DNA of 64,000 nt from Blastomyces gilchristii SLH14081 (GCF_000003855.2 NW_003101680.1:124001-188000); one strand, 5' to 3'; counted from the first letter of the stretch, positions 12,457 through 24,405 are shown. Notes: generated from the letters alone by a model not told the origin. Made by a program: numbers and translations.

Positions 12457-14400
12457 AGTAGTGTATTGTAAAATGAAAGCAGCTTAAGAACTCAGATCAT
12501 TGCATCTGTTATCCAGTGAGTTTACAGATAGTTGTGAAGTATTTGAGGTTTTTATGATCTGTGACTATCTCAAATTCAGAGACACTTCAGAGTTCAGAGT
12601 CTCATTCTTCTAAACAGTGTATAATCATGAGAAGTTTCTTATCATAGATCTCATAATTGCATTCAGCAGGACTCAGTTTCTTAGACATGAAGACACATGA
12701 TTGTAGAACATCTTCATCATTATATTATAATCTCACTTCTCCTGTCACATAGTCAGAGGAATCAGCTTCAGTAACTATCTTGCAATCAGAATTGAATATT
12801 ATTAGCAGAGAAGTATTGATGAACATCTTCTTCATCTGTGTAAATGCAGCTTCAGTGTTCACTGATCATTGAAATACTGAGTCCTTCTTAGTGACTTCTG
12901 TAAGTGATCTCATGATATCTGAGAAATTTTATATAAATCACTGATAGAAGTTAGTAAATTCAATGAAGCTTCATACATCTTTCACAGTATGTGAAGCTTC
13001 TCATTCAAGAATGACAGAGATCTTCTCAGAATTCATTCAAATTCTCTTATCAGCTTCTATGATGAAATCTAAGTATTTAGTACTCTTAACTTCAAAATCA
13101 CACTTGTCAATATCAATTGATAGTTCTGCTTCTCATAGTCATTGTAATACTCTTCACACATGCTCTTGATACTGTTTTCTGAATTCATCAGTGAAGATGA
13201 GAATGTCATCTAGATAAGCAGATACAAACTCATCAAGAAAATCTCAGAGTGCTCAGTTGATGTACTTCTGAAATGTACTGAGAGCATTAGTCAGTTCAAA
13301 GAATGTGACTATTCATGCAAAGAGATCATAATATGTTCAGAATGCTGTAAGTTATTCATCTTCTTCAGTGATACAAATCTTATGAAATGCAGCAATGATA
13401 TCTAGCTTTGTAAATCATTGAGCTCATCTGATATATGCTAGGATTTCATTGATAAGAGATAAGAAATAATGATCTTTCTTTGTCAATCTGTTCAGATCAC
13501 AGTAGTTCACACAGAATCAGAGTTCTTCACCTGGCTTCTTTGCAAAGAGAATAGAAGCTGCAGTGGAAGAGTTACTAACACATATGAATTTCTTGTTCAA
13601 CAGATCATTGAGTGTCTTCTGAAGAAGAAGGAGTTCATCTTGAGACATATTATAAAGAGAGTCTCATGATAACTCAGAGTTCTTATCATTCTTCTTTTCT
13701 AATTTGATACTGTGATTCACTTCTGAGCCTTATAAAGAAGATATATTCATAATGTTGTCTTGTCAGAAGATATCTAGATATTCATGATATTATTGAGAGA
13801 GTTTTGTGTGAGAATCTGTTATTGTAGTACAGAATAACCTTTCTAAGATCTTTTTAATATTGATCAGACTGATGAAATAGATTGATATATGATTCTGCTA
13901 TCAGTGAACTTGTCAGTGACTCTGTTGATAATTTTGATGATGACTTCTTTTTCAGAGTATTTCATAAGTGTTGGCAGAGATCTGTGTAAGGTTCATAGTC
14001 TTATAAATATTATCTTCATGAATTCTATCATCATTAGAGAATATCAAGCTCCTGTTTCAAGCATTCAGCAAGATGTCTTATTCAGATAGTCAGGCAAGTT
14101 CTAACATAAGATTATAATTGAGATTATCAACTTCATATACATAGGCATCTTTACATTGATGTTCTCTCACATCTATATTTAGTTTCATCATGTAACAGAT
14201 ACAAACATCTTTCAGATCATTAAATTCTGCAAGAAGTCAGAATTTTGATAAAGAGATATACTGAAGGTTATAATATCTTATAACTGAAGATTTTATCATT
14301 GCATAGTGATATAGACTGCTGTCTATCATGGCTTTCATATTATACATGTTATCAATTACAGTAGATACAAGAATCACATTCATTGTCATTTTCTCTTCAA
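12457..14400 (-). pseudogene. Gypsy-A pol: protease, reverse transcriptase, RNase H start
   Basis: Minus-strand coding remains. Reverse transcriptase is fixed by an intact catalytic box, AYLDDILIF, at about 13190-13220 (Tyr-Leu-Asp-Asp). Downstream are the usual Gypsy thumb and RNase H blocks, including a DSDYVTGEV-like start and a [17 protein letters not shown] segment at about 12640-12720. RNase H is cut at 12457 by hAT-1 and resumes at 6582. TGA replaces expected Trp at many places. This is the only reverse transcriptase copy in the window that keeps both catalytic Asp residues. Confidence 0.85.
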
Positions 14401-15560
14401 ATCATTGTCATCTGATCTCTTCAAGCTTCTGTTTATGAATTTGAACAGAAGCTAATCTTTTCTCTGTTTCACTGAGGCATTCTTATAGTTATCTTTCAAA
14501 TCTTCCTTCACTGCAATGTGGTTGGCACGGACAGACGCTGATTCATCTTTTAAATAAGAAGACACTGATCTTTCTCTTGATTGGAGAGGTATATAGATTG
14601 ATTGACAGTTGAAAGCAATGTGCTCTGATCAGTTACAGTTGATGCACACTTCTCATTGATATCAATCAGTGACTTCTTCAGAAGTGATCTCAGAAACTCA
14701 GAAGCCTGTTCAGACAGCAGAGACCCTTGCTTGTATGTAGATATTCAAGTCTACTTAATCCATGACATCTGCATCATTGTTATTCTTCAGTATGAGTGTA
14801 TGAGTTGCTGAGATGTAATGTCTTCTGCCACTGTTCTGTATACTCTTAAGCTTGATAAGATGATCATTCAATGTCTGAAGCTGTGTGCAGAAGTCTTCAT
14901 AAGTCTGATCTTCATCTACACTTACAAGGGCCTGTAAGAGTTTGAAAGTTAATGTCTTCTTGAGCATACTAATCTTCATTCAATTCTCTCAAGATTGATC
15001 TCCTGCTTCTAGAATTTTGATGTTGAAGTCAGGGATAAATGTTGTAAGAGAAGTGTTTCTCTGTCAGACACTCTATAATTAATCTAATACTTTCTGTTGT
15101 ATAGCAGTGTCTCAGAACAGGATATCAAGATGTTTGATAATGTTATCAGGTGTTTGTAATACTGATTCATATACTTTCATTCATGAATGAAACTTCTGTT
15201 TCACGCGATTCTTCAATTATCTATTAATATATCAATCTTAATTGATTAGTGAACTGATGACATCTTCATCTATACTCAGTTTCACAAGCATTTCCATCCT
15301 CTATGATGAGTAGAGAGTGAGATCAGAAGTATCAAAATACACAGAAGTATCTAAGTGTTCTTTCAGTGCTTTTGTATTTGATTCTGTAGATGTTGAAATT
15401 GCATGAGTTAATCATTGAATCTCTTTGTATTGAAGTTATTGAGTTGTGTGCATGTCTGCTATCTGTTGCTGTTGTAATTTCAACATTGCTTATAGTCACT
15501 GTGATATCACTTCTATGCTCACACTCGAGGGTTCTTCCATATTATCATTAGACATGATTA
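14400..15560 (-). pseudogene. Gypsy-A gag with CCHC zinc knuckle
   Basis: Minus-strand Gag remnant next to the 5' LTR. A retroviral-type zinc knuckle, C-x2-C-x4-H-x4-C, is read at about 14606-14648, with a TGA at one of its spacer positions. An open stretch at 14755-14979 (75 codons) fits the capsid region: Lys-rich, with an LQALVSVDEDQTYEDF segment. The probable start near 15555 gives a Gag of about 330-380 residues before protease. Gag binds the element RNA and forms the particle in the cytoplasm. The frame carries several stops and cannot be functional. Confidence 0.65.
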
Positions 15561-15825
15561 TATTGTTTGTCAGATGTGTGATATCTGTGAAATCTGAAGA
15601 AGTGTAATCATATTCTCATATGTCTGAGTGTCAGAACTCTCAGGTCTTTCACTGACATTCTCTTTGTAAGATCTTATTGCAGGGTCAGAATGACTGATGA
15701 GCAAGCTTCTATCTGAGAACTTGATGTCTGCTTAACTGTTTCTCTTTCTTGCACATTGTTACATGTTCAGATATCTCTCAATGAATAATTGTTTCCTAAT
15801 AAGAAGACAATGAACATTTTTCTAG

Positions 15826-16139
15826 TGTAAGAGGCCTACACTGAATAGATCAGTATAATATTGATAGGTCTTATATAACAAAGAGAAAAACATTAGAGAA
15901 GAAAAGAAAGAGAAAGTGCAAGAATCAGTGATTGAAGTGGATATTTATACGCGTATGTGGTGATGTACACAGTGGTGCTTCGGGGCGGAAGAATATACGC
16001 GCATTCATAGCGGCCGAGGATCGGCGATCGGAACATACACGTTCGTGGCGGCCGAGGATCGGCGATCGGGAATGGGGCGGTAGGAATCTATGAAGTGTAC
16101 GGAATAGTCTATATGATTGATCGGGCGCAGCCCGCCACA
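15826..16139 (-). repeat. Gypsy-A 5' LTR
   Basis: 314 bp, the partner of 4589-4902. Its first roughly 100 bases (facing the interior) are mutated and the outer part from about 15945 on is nearly pristine, with many CpG, GG and CC sites. Confidence 0.9.
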
Positions 16140-16144
16140 AAGAG

Positions 16145-19100
16145 CTTTCAATATCTTTCTGTTTACAGATCTTTATTCATGATCTTACATCTGAGTTGAG
16201 AGTAAAATGAAAATACTTAACCTCATAATCAGACACAGTGAAAGAAGCATACAATATTCTCATTATATAGAAATAAGTGAGTTAATTACAATAGAAAATA
16301 CTGCAATTGAGTATATCTCAGTAAAGAATAAGTAATCAGACTTCTACAATACAAGTTACACACTCAGATACAATGAATCTAGATTTGAATATCATCACTA
16401 AAGTATCAAATCATCTGAAAAAAGAATCCCCTGAGTGAAAATCTTGATATTATGAGCATCAAGCTTGCTTCAACTGCAGATGTTAAAATCATGATATAAA
16501 AGATTGCACACAGTGTGCATAGTCAAGAGAGTTAAAAAACTAGCAGAATTAGTGAGCTCAGAGACACTTGCTGATATTCTATGAAAAGTCTTCAAAGTGA
16601 AAGAGATGCCTGTATTAGATGATTCTCTGAATTCTGTGAACATTAAGAGAAAGCAGGCTTCTGAATGAGATGCAGGTGAGAATGAAGCAGACATTCATCT
16701 CAATGTCTTAAGACTTAAAATATTAATGTATAAGAGACACTTGAGTAAGAATTAAGAGATGACTGTAAAAGTGTTAGTAGATATAGAAGTATCTATATAA
16801 TATATTAATAATTATATAATCTGAAGACTGAAAGAAGTTCATTGATTGAAGAATTCCTGATGTATAAGATTGTCTGATAACTGATATTTGATATTATCTG
16901 TAAGAGTAAGAGTTCTCTTGCACTTCAGAGAATGATCTTGCTATATTTGAGCATGAGAGCTGCAGAACATGAAATACAATCTTATTCTCAGACTTAATTG
17001 ATTTCAAAGATTCAATTCACAGATTCAATGATGTACATGTTATATACAGTTGACTGATAGAAAGAAAACAGTTCATACAATTCTATCAACTGATATGAGA
17101 AGAACATTTCACATCTCTGATATAGAAGAATTAAATCTGCTTACACACTAATAAGCAAAGAGAACAATTTATAAGATCTCATCTAAAAGCATTCTGTATA
17201 TTATACAGAACCTGAAAGCAGAGAAAACTAAGATAAAGAATATACAGAAGAACAAGTGTATGAAGAAGCTTCTGAAGAAGTATGAGAAGATCTTATGAAC
17301 AGATCTTTCACTGAAATTATCACCAGAATAAGGATTTATACATGAGATTGACACAGAGGACGTGAAACCAGTCAATCAGAATGCATACTCTCTGTTACAA
17401 ATGCATCTCAAAGAACAGAAGCATCAGATCACAGATCTTCTAGAACATAATCTCATACAACTCTTATCAAGTATATGAGGCTTTTCAGTCCTATTCATGA
17501 AAAAGATGAGTGAGAAGTGATAAATATGTATTAATTATCAAACACTCAACAAGCTTACAATTAAGAATGAATATTCACTGTCATGAATTCAATAACAGTT
17601 GAATATGATTGAAAACACTTAATACTTATTAAAGATTAATCTTCTCTCAGAATACTGACAGATCTGCATGAATAAACTATTAGTCTTATAAACTCTATTT
17701 AATACATAATGAGAGAAGTTCAAATTTCTGATAATATCATTCAGTCTAATAAATGTATCTGTCATCTTTTAAATAATAATGAATACAATTCTTCATAAAC
17801 AGAATAAAACCTTATATCTTGTATATCTCAATGACATTCTAGTCTTTTTAAACTCATACAATGAATATCTGAAGCATCTCAATGAAGTGCTTATAACTCT
17901 GACAGAGTATAAGCTCTATATGAAATCAATAAAGTGTATGTTTAAAATGAAAGAGTTGAAGTTTATAGAATATGTAGTGAGTGATGACTGTATACACCTT
18001 ATTCTGAAGAAATTGAATGTTATAGTAAATTGATTACAGCTGAGAAATATATATCATGTATAATAGTTTCTTAAGTTGATCTCATATTACTGCAGATTCA
18101 TCAAGAATTTCATATAAATATCTGTATCACTCTCAGATCTCTTAGAAGAAATAAATGCAAATCTGTGAAAGAAGAAGTTTTATTCAATCATCTGAAATGT
18201 TATGTGTGAAGAGGCTTTTCTCACACTGAGAGAATGTATAATAACATTCTCAGTACTTATTCAATCAGATTATAATAAATCTTTCTATATTAAGACAGAT
18301 GTATCTGAATGAGCTATCAGAGACACTCTTCTACAGATGAGTAAGAATAACAAGCTGCACTCAGTGATATACAATGATAGAAAACTATCAGATACTGAGC
18401 TCAATTACTCAGTGTATGAAAAGAAATTACTAGCAATCAAGTATATACTGACATTGTGAAATAGATATATTAATAACAGATATCTAACAACAGTGATCAC
18501 AGATTATAAAAGCCTCATCTATCTATAATTAATAATAAAACCTTTTAAATACTTAGTACATTGAATCTCAGAGTTTCAAGCATATAATCTTCATATTAAA
18601 TACTGAAAGAGATCAGACACTGTAGTATCTGATGTAATTAATCACAGATCTGATTTCATGAGTGAGAGTTCTGTGAATCAGATATAAGAGAAGTTTGTGT
18701 TAAATATACTGAGAAGATGTAAGAAATCAGAATAAGTGAATGCAATGATCTCTTACTTGAAGAATGATAAGATATTGAATAATAAGTGTCTTGTAAAAGT
18801 AGTAGAAGAGATGCTTCTGAACTTCAAGCTGAGAAAATTGAAAAATGATGTTATGCTTTATCACAATCTAGAATATACAGAAGCTCTCTATCTAGAATAT
18901 TCATTTAGACATGACTTGATGACTTACATGCATAAGGAATTCAGTCACTTAGAAAGTCCTGAACTCATGAGCATACTTAAATCAAGAGTATACTAGTCAA
19001 GCATGGCTGAGAATATTCAGACATACACTCACAAGTGTCTGAATTGTCAGATTGTGAAAGAATCTAAGAAAGGATTAGAATATGAGAAAGTGTAATATCA

Positions 19101-19195
19101 GATGAAGTGTACAATACAACTGTTCAAACAATAAGAGATCAATCTTATAGACATATTACTGCGAATATCAAATGAAAATTAATGAATAATCACTG
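16145..19195 (+). pseudogene. Gypsy-B gag end and pol: CCHC, protease, reverse transcriptase, RNase H, integrase start
   Basis: Continuation of Gypsy-B after Gypsy-A. A zinc knuckle, C-F-N-C-x4-H-x4-C, lies at about 16463-16510. The protease box reads VLVDIEVS at about 16775-16800, with Glu where Gly is expected. Reverse transcriptase spans about 17340-18030; its catalytic box is Tyr-Leu-Asn-Asp (17823-17834), so the first Asp is Asn. RNase H follows (YNDRKLSDTELNYSVYEKKLLAIKY begins at about 18370; only its start is quoted as a landmark). The integrase zinc finger HX4H...CX2C is at about 18948-19045. Stops are mainly TGA at Trp positions. The SINE splits the frame at 19196. Confidence 0.85.
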
Positions 19196-19208
19196 CTATT
19201 GATTACAC

Positions 19209-19246
<38 letters not shown>

Positions 19247-19613
19247 TTTCATTATACTCATATGCAAGCGGAGCTAATGATGAGTCCTTGCGTGATGTTA
19301 AATACAGGTCAAGTGTTGATTATACAGGAGGAAATACAGGTGTTGAGACCACGCCAAGATAACAAGAACATAGGAAAATACAAAGGAGTGACAATTAGAT
19401 ACATGCGATAATAACTTCCCAGCCCAGGAACATAGAGCAATTCATTGAAGCGATTTGTACACCTCTGTATTTATTAGGAACCTGAGGTGCTTGAGTTCCG
19501 GATTTAATGTATCCCCTGCGGGTTTCGAACCCACGCGCCTTGGTTTCCCACGCCAAGGCGCTACCGGGTGGCCGCATTAACCATTCGGCCACCGGGGCCT
19601 ATTGATTACACTA
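19196..19613. repeat. 15-bp target-site duplication around the SINE
   Basis: CTATTGATTACACTA occurs at 19196-19210 and again at 19599-19613, directly on both sides of the SINE. The duplicated bases are Gypsy-B integrase codons. This proves retrotransposition into an already present Gypsy-B. Confidence 0.95.
19211..19598 (-). mobile_element. tRNA-derived SINE, 388 bp, recent insertion
   Basis: On the minus strand the element starts with a tRNA-like head (19598-19511) with Pol III boxes: a box A, TGGCCGAATGGTTAATGCGG (19572-19591), and a box B around GGTTCGAAACC (19519-19532). A GC-rich hairpin, GCGCCTTGG/CCAAGGCGC, lies between them. A 270-bp body follows, ending in a TAA-repeat tail (19211-19246). 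The acceptor stem does not pair well, so this is not a working tRNA. It shows almost no RIP-type damage although it lies inside heavily mutated Gypsy-B, so it came later or is too short to be targeted. The tRNA source looks like a long-variable-arm (Ser/Leu-like) tRNA, uncertain. Confidence 0.92.
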
Positions 19614-21252
19614 CTGACTGGCCAGTTGTGAAAGCAGTTTCAGAGATGACAGAGAAGATGATAATGAAGTTTCTACATGATGAGATTTATATCAACTATG
19701 AAATGCTGCATGAGATTCTAACTGATAACAGTGTGAACCTTGTAGAAGAAGCAGTGAGATATTTCATAAATCAGTTACAGACAAGATATTATAGAACAAT
19801 ATTATATTATTCACAGATGAATGAGAAGATGAAACACTTGAATAAAATCTTGAACAACATGCTGATAAAATATCTAGTAAGCAAGCCTATGAGACTATGA
19901 GATGAATATCTTGAACAGGTGCTATTAGTCATACAGATTCAACAGCATGCAGTCTTCAAATATTCATCATTCTATCTGTTGTATGAATTGCATCCGTGTA
20001 TCTTGAAGAATACTTCAGAAAAGATGGAAGAGAAAACAGCAGTTGCAGACACATCAGTTGCAGATGCAGCAGGAATAGCAGTTGCAGACACAACAGTTGC
20101 AGATGTGGAATCAAGATTGAAAGAGATCAGCTATATATATATAAAAGCTAATAAGTTACTCCTGAACTGAGTAATTCAATTGAAAAGAATATGAGACTTA
20201 CTAGTTAAGAAATTAAGTCTCAAGATAAGAATGTGAGTTCTTGTATATAATGAGAGTTCTGAGAAGTTTCAATCTAGATGATTTAAGTTATATAAAATAC
20301 TTAAATCACATTCTCTGAGAACATACACATTGAAAGAATCAGAGAGACAGATCTTATATAACTTAATAAATGATTCACAACTTATAGAAGTAAAGATATA
20401 AGACTTAAATGAATTATGATTATCTACAGCACTATCATCAGTGTTGAAAAAGTAGAGACTTATAATTAAAAAGTCTTGTGAAGTAAGAGAAATTATAGAT
20501 ACTTATAAATCAGATGATCTCACTTATTTCAATCTTTTCATAATTATAAGAAAAGAATGAGAAGCAATGAAGAAATCAGATGAACATCACACTTTAATAA
20601 GTGATAAAACTGTAGTCAGTTATATAATAATACACTGCAGATAGTGAGTGCAACACAGTAAAGAGCAGTCTCAAAGTAGCAGACTTACATGTGAATCAGA
20701 TCACAGAAGAAAAAGAGATTCAGAGTTGAATTCAACTGTTTATATCAGTTCAATTACAGAGATTACAGAGAATGAATTATCTGAAACATTTATAAATGCA
20801 TGAGATCAAATTATCTTGATTTCTGAAAATGCTCAGAGATTGAATAAGGTTAGTTTTAATGAGCTGTTCACTGTAGTGATCTGAGTGAGTGAAGAGAGAC
20901 AGTATAATGCATGAGACAGAATTATAAAAGATGAAAGCTGCTGAATCTAGTCACTGAACACTGTATTATATAGAGGTCATGTAAGAGTAGTAACTAGCAG
21001 ATAAAGAAAAAGTGTAAGAAAAGAGAAATGAATTAATTATCAATTATAAGAGTCAGCTGTAAAAGACAAATGTTATTATATATATCTCATTCATTTTCAT
21101 ATATCACATATTTAATCTATTTCCAACACCACATCACTTGAAAAACATTAAAAATAAAGGAAATCTCAAAACTCAAGATCTGTAAGAGATTCAAGAACTT
21201 TAAGTCACTCTCACAATAATGCTACACATGTCTCTGATTTCTCTACTGCTCT
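19614..21252 (+). pseudogene. Gypsy-B integrase core and C-terminal region
   Basis: The integrase frame resumes right after the SINE duplication. The catalytic core shows the first Asp in DYTTDWPVV, the second in ILTDNSVN (about 19718-19745, Ser where Gly is usual), and a YYSQMNEKMKHLN block where the third acidic residue appears as Lys. The frame is open from about 19614 to 19900 and again to 20167, with a repeated AVADTTVAD-like low-complexity stretch at 20035-20115. After 20170 the sequence keeps a pol-tail-like R-W-F-K-L-Y-K segment and then decays. A loss of the catalytic Glu and many stops make it inactive. Confidence 0.75.
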
Positions 21253-22310
21253 GTATACAACATTAGGCCCGGTGGCGTAGTGGTTAACTACGCTACCATG
21301 GAGCCCCAATTAGCGGCCTTCCCCCCAGGGAATGAATGCCAAGAGGGGGCAGGTTCGAACCCTGCAAGAGCCATCTTAACCACAGCTTCCACTGTTAAGT
21401 CACAAAACAGTACCAGAGGCCCCCGGGTGCACTATAGTGAATCATCATCAAGCTTAAGATGTTCATCCCAGCAGTTCCCGGGTGCTAATTCTCACTGATC
21501 TTAGAATTAACAGCTCTTCAGGCGCTTCAAGTTAGATCAGTATTAGAGTGATTGAGATCTAGAGTGTCCACAGAATAGTGAATCATCATCAAGCTTAACT
21601 GGCCAGGTCTCATCCCCCTCACTCTAGGCACTCACTTCCAGGGAATGAGATTTAAAAACTATTCAATTAGAACACCCTGGGCCTAGCAAGGACCTAGATG
21701 AGACAAGGCCTAGGCACCCTTAATAGGTGATTAGTGTAAGCAAGACTGTGACAGCCAATTGATAGGCTGGAATGCTGAGATTGGCAGCTGGAAGATTAGA
21801 GACTTAACTAGAATTGAGTAGCTCTGGTGTTATTCTTAGTGAGGATCTCACTTATGAGTAAGCTAGTTACAGAAGCTAGCTGGGCGGCGGCCCTTTAGAG
21901 GGAATGATAATCCCTGGAGCGGGCCTGAGAGAACAGAGGCGGCGGTCGGTTATATAGAGTGTTAAAATATGTATATAGCTTAAAGTGTAAACTGCAGAGG
22001 TCTTGTTCTGTAGCTATCTATTTAATGTGTCTATCTTTAAGACTGTGTTCTCTTTTCCTTTGTCATGATATTGTCAAATGATTTCAAAGTATCAGAAGAT
22101 GTTAAAACACTGTAATTTATAAACAGTTTTTGTATTCTGAGCTGAAATTTTCTGATTTTGCATATCTGAAATTGATGAATGTATAATAGTTAACTTTACA
22201 GATATAGGAAAAACCCTGAGAACTAAAAGTTCTCAGGTAGATGTCATAGTCTCTGACTGTATACATCTATAATTGAAGAATAATAATAATAATAATAGTA
22301 TACAACATTA
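21253..22310. repeat. 13-bp target-site duplication around composite SINE 1
   Basis: GTATACAACATTA is present at 21253-21265 and at 22298-22310, directly flanking the element. This defines both ends of the insertion. Confidence 0.95.
21266..22297 (+). mobile_element. Composite SINE 1: tRNA-like head, unique core, LINE 3' tail (1.03 kb)
   Basis: The head (21267-21374) has a Pol III box A (21273-21292, TGGCGTAGTGGTTAACTACG) and a box B (21352-21362, GGTTCGAACCC), with a long variable-arm-like insert between them. A core of about 640 bp follows that is not coding and not seen in LINE-1. From 22014 on, about 280 bp match the 3' UTR of LINE-1, including the perfect hairpin at 22215-22237 and the TAA-repeat tail. 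Sharing a LINE's 3' end is how many SINEs recruit the LINE enzyme. Head and core are little mutated; the LINE tail here is also close to intact. Confidence 0.9.
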
Positions 22311-24234
22311 ATGTCATTTATCACAAGATTAACTGAAATATCAATATAGAAATGTGTATGTGTACATGTAGAAAAATTAAAGAAGAGGATAGAACTCACA
22401 GAATCAGAAGTCAGAGCAGAGAGAATGAAGATGAAAGAAACAGAAGAAGAAGAAGATACAGAACTGAATAAATAATAGTGAAAGTCACTCAGAGCTGAAC
22501 ACTTACAATTTAATATACACATAATCTTTCTCACAGAAGAGAAAGAGAATGTAATGAGAGAAGCTTGAAAGTAGAAGAGAGTAGTTTCAGCAGTGTTATC
22601 ATCTTCAATTAAAATGATCTCTGACACTGAAGTAACTAAGAACTATTATTAGTGTACAAAAACTGTAAAAGCAGGGATAACAATTACTGAATGCATATCT
22701 AATGACCTTAGAATTATACACACAATTACAACAGACACAAGGCTTCTCAGAAAGAGAGAGAGAGACACAGAGAAATACAGAAAGCAGAACACAGTATATA
22801 AACAGCCTATTCTCACAATAACATCTCAGATAAGATATACAAGTCTCATATCTGTGAGTGTAAAAGAGTACAATATCTGTGTTTTCATTTCTGAAAACAC
22901 AGATATTCTTCACCTGCATTACAAAGTCAGATAATAAACATCAGAGAATAGGCTGATACAGATTAATTATTCTGAAGATATTCACTAGAATAGATATATC
23001 TGTAATATTGAATTTAACAGTTGTAAAAAGTTTCTTGATGTCTGTGAATGTCATAACTTCATATATAATAAAACTCATAACAATTTTCTCTAGAAAAATC
23101 AGCATTGAAAGAGAAGAGAAAAAAAAAAAGACTTATAATCTCAACACTGTTGAGAAGAAGAGTAATTCTTCAGTATAAATGAATAATTGTCTCATCACAA
23201 ATATTTGAAATAAATGTAATAATCAGTGTCTGCAACTGAGCTTTAAATAGTTGTGTCATACACAGTCTTCATACAATAGATCATTCTAGAGGTTGATAAG
23301 AAGAGCAGAAGTGTATACACTGAGAAATATGATTCATTAAGTCTATGCAACATCTTCTTGAAACAGAGAGAGTTGATAACAAAAGCAGAGACAGCAGAAG
23401 CAGAGGAAGCAGAAGTAGCAGAAGTGAGAGTTGTGAGAACAGAGATAGCAGAAGCAGGAGAATCAGAAACAGAGACAAGAATAGAAGATTGAGAGAGAGC
23501 AGCAGAGAAAGAAACAGTGATAGAAGAGACAGAGAGAGACACAGAAGACTCAGGCATACATGACACAGACAATTTCTTTATTATCATATTCTTCAAGTTT
23601 TCAATCAATGATTCAACATTGAGATATTCACTATCATTAACAGATGCAGATCTGTCAACATGTGAAGATTCTATATGAATAAAACCAAACATCAGCATCT
23701 GCATCTATGTAAAATCATGTCAGAAAACATGATCAGAAGCTCACTGAGAAGAAAAACAGTCAAGAATATATAAGAAGATGAAGAAGATATGTTATTCATG
23801 ATAATACATTCTAATGATTGTTAGAAGAAAACAAGTTCTGGTCACATTTCATAACATGTTACACTTACTGCTAATGAACTGCCTGATATAAGTACTACAA
23901 TAATACTTGTTATGAAAACAAGAGATCATCACCAGAAACACATACAATATGATAGATAAATGAATAGAAGGTGTTGAACAGAAGAAGAAGTAGAAATCTT
24001 GAATGAGATAATAACATTCAATGATGATGATGATGAAGAAGATGATTGAAGAATGAGAAAAGTTAGTGAATGAGTGATGTAATATAGTGAAAGTTTCTTT
24101 GTGAGAGTGTACACAGAATGCTAGCTGAATCAGAGATAGATTACACAATTACAAACACTAGTGACACACTAATCCACATGAAGCTAGACAGATGTTATGA
24201 TCATGTGAGTGTGACTGAATCTGGTGAGAGAGAA
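22311..24234 (+). other. Gypsy-B 3' non-coding region
   Basis: About 1.9 kb between the composite SINE and the 3' LTR. It has long AG-rich runs on the plus strand (22740-22780, 23340-23560) that yield Ser-rich or Arg/Ser-rich ORFs of doubtful meaning on either strand, e.g. a 153-codon minus-strand frame (23243-23704). A GATGAAGAAG microsatellite lies near 24024-24050. No recognisable protein was found. Some Gypsy elements carry an extra ORF here, but I see no domain to support one. Confidence 0.5.
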
Positions 24235-24401
24235 TGTGATTCAGAAGAACATACAATCATCAAATAATAACACAGCCGCTTCTGAACTTGCTTACAAATG
24301 TAAAGAGGTCATAGCGGCCATCAATTAATTTAGTGTACAGTATATAAGAAGCTGATGTACGCCTGTAATCGTACACTGACTCAAGCAACCTTTGAATCAC
24401 A
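24235..24401 (+). repeat. Gypsy-B 3' LTR
   Basis: 167 bp, the partner of 3139-3305. Here the first 90 bases (facing the element interior) are mutated at nearly every CpG, while the last 45 bases are intact, the mirror image of the 5' LTR. The TSD AACT follows at 24402-24405. Confidence 0.88.
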
Positions 24402-24405
24402 AACT

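Larger units (their letters stand above)
4589..16139 (-). mobile_element. Gypsy-A: complete chromovirus-type Ty3/Gypsy element split by hAT-1
   Basis: Two 314-bp LTRs (4589-4902 and 15826-16139) are flanked by AAGAG at 4584-4588 and 16140-16144, a perfect 5-bp TSD in Gypsy-B gag. The element runs on the minus strand: 5' LTR at 15826-16139, gag, protease/reverse transcriptase/RNase H, integrase with a chromodomain-like end, and a polypurine tract next to the 3' LTR at 4903. hAT-1 sits in RNase H. Without hAT-1 the element is about 5.69 kb. Gypsy-2 at 31261 belongs to the same family. Confidence 0.9.
3139..24401 (+). mobile_element. Gypsy-B: complete Ty3/Gypsy LTR retrotransposon carrying nested insertions
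   Basis: Two 167-bp LTRs (3139-3305 and 24235-24401) start TGTG and end CACA and are flanked by AACT at 3135-3138 and 24402-24405, a 4-bp TSD inside LINE-1 ORF1. Internal order on the plus strand is gag (3306-4588, continuing at 16145), CCHC knuckle, protease, reverse transcriptase, RNase H and integrase (to about 21250), then a long non-coding 3' part. It is interrupted by Gypsy-A (4589-16139), a SINE (19211-19598) and a composite SINE (21266-22297). Without these its length is about 8.3 kb. A purine-rich stretch just before 24235 fits a polypurine tract. Confidence 0.88.

Noticed and set aside
23243..23704. Ser/Ala-rich antisense ORF in Gypsy-B, with an Arg/Ser-rich frame on the other strand
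   Set aside because: Low-complexity AG-repeat DNA gives open frames on both strands; no domain and no second copy to test it.
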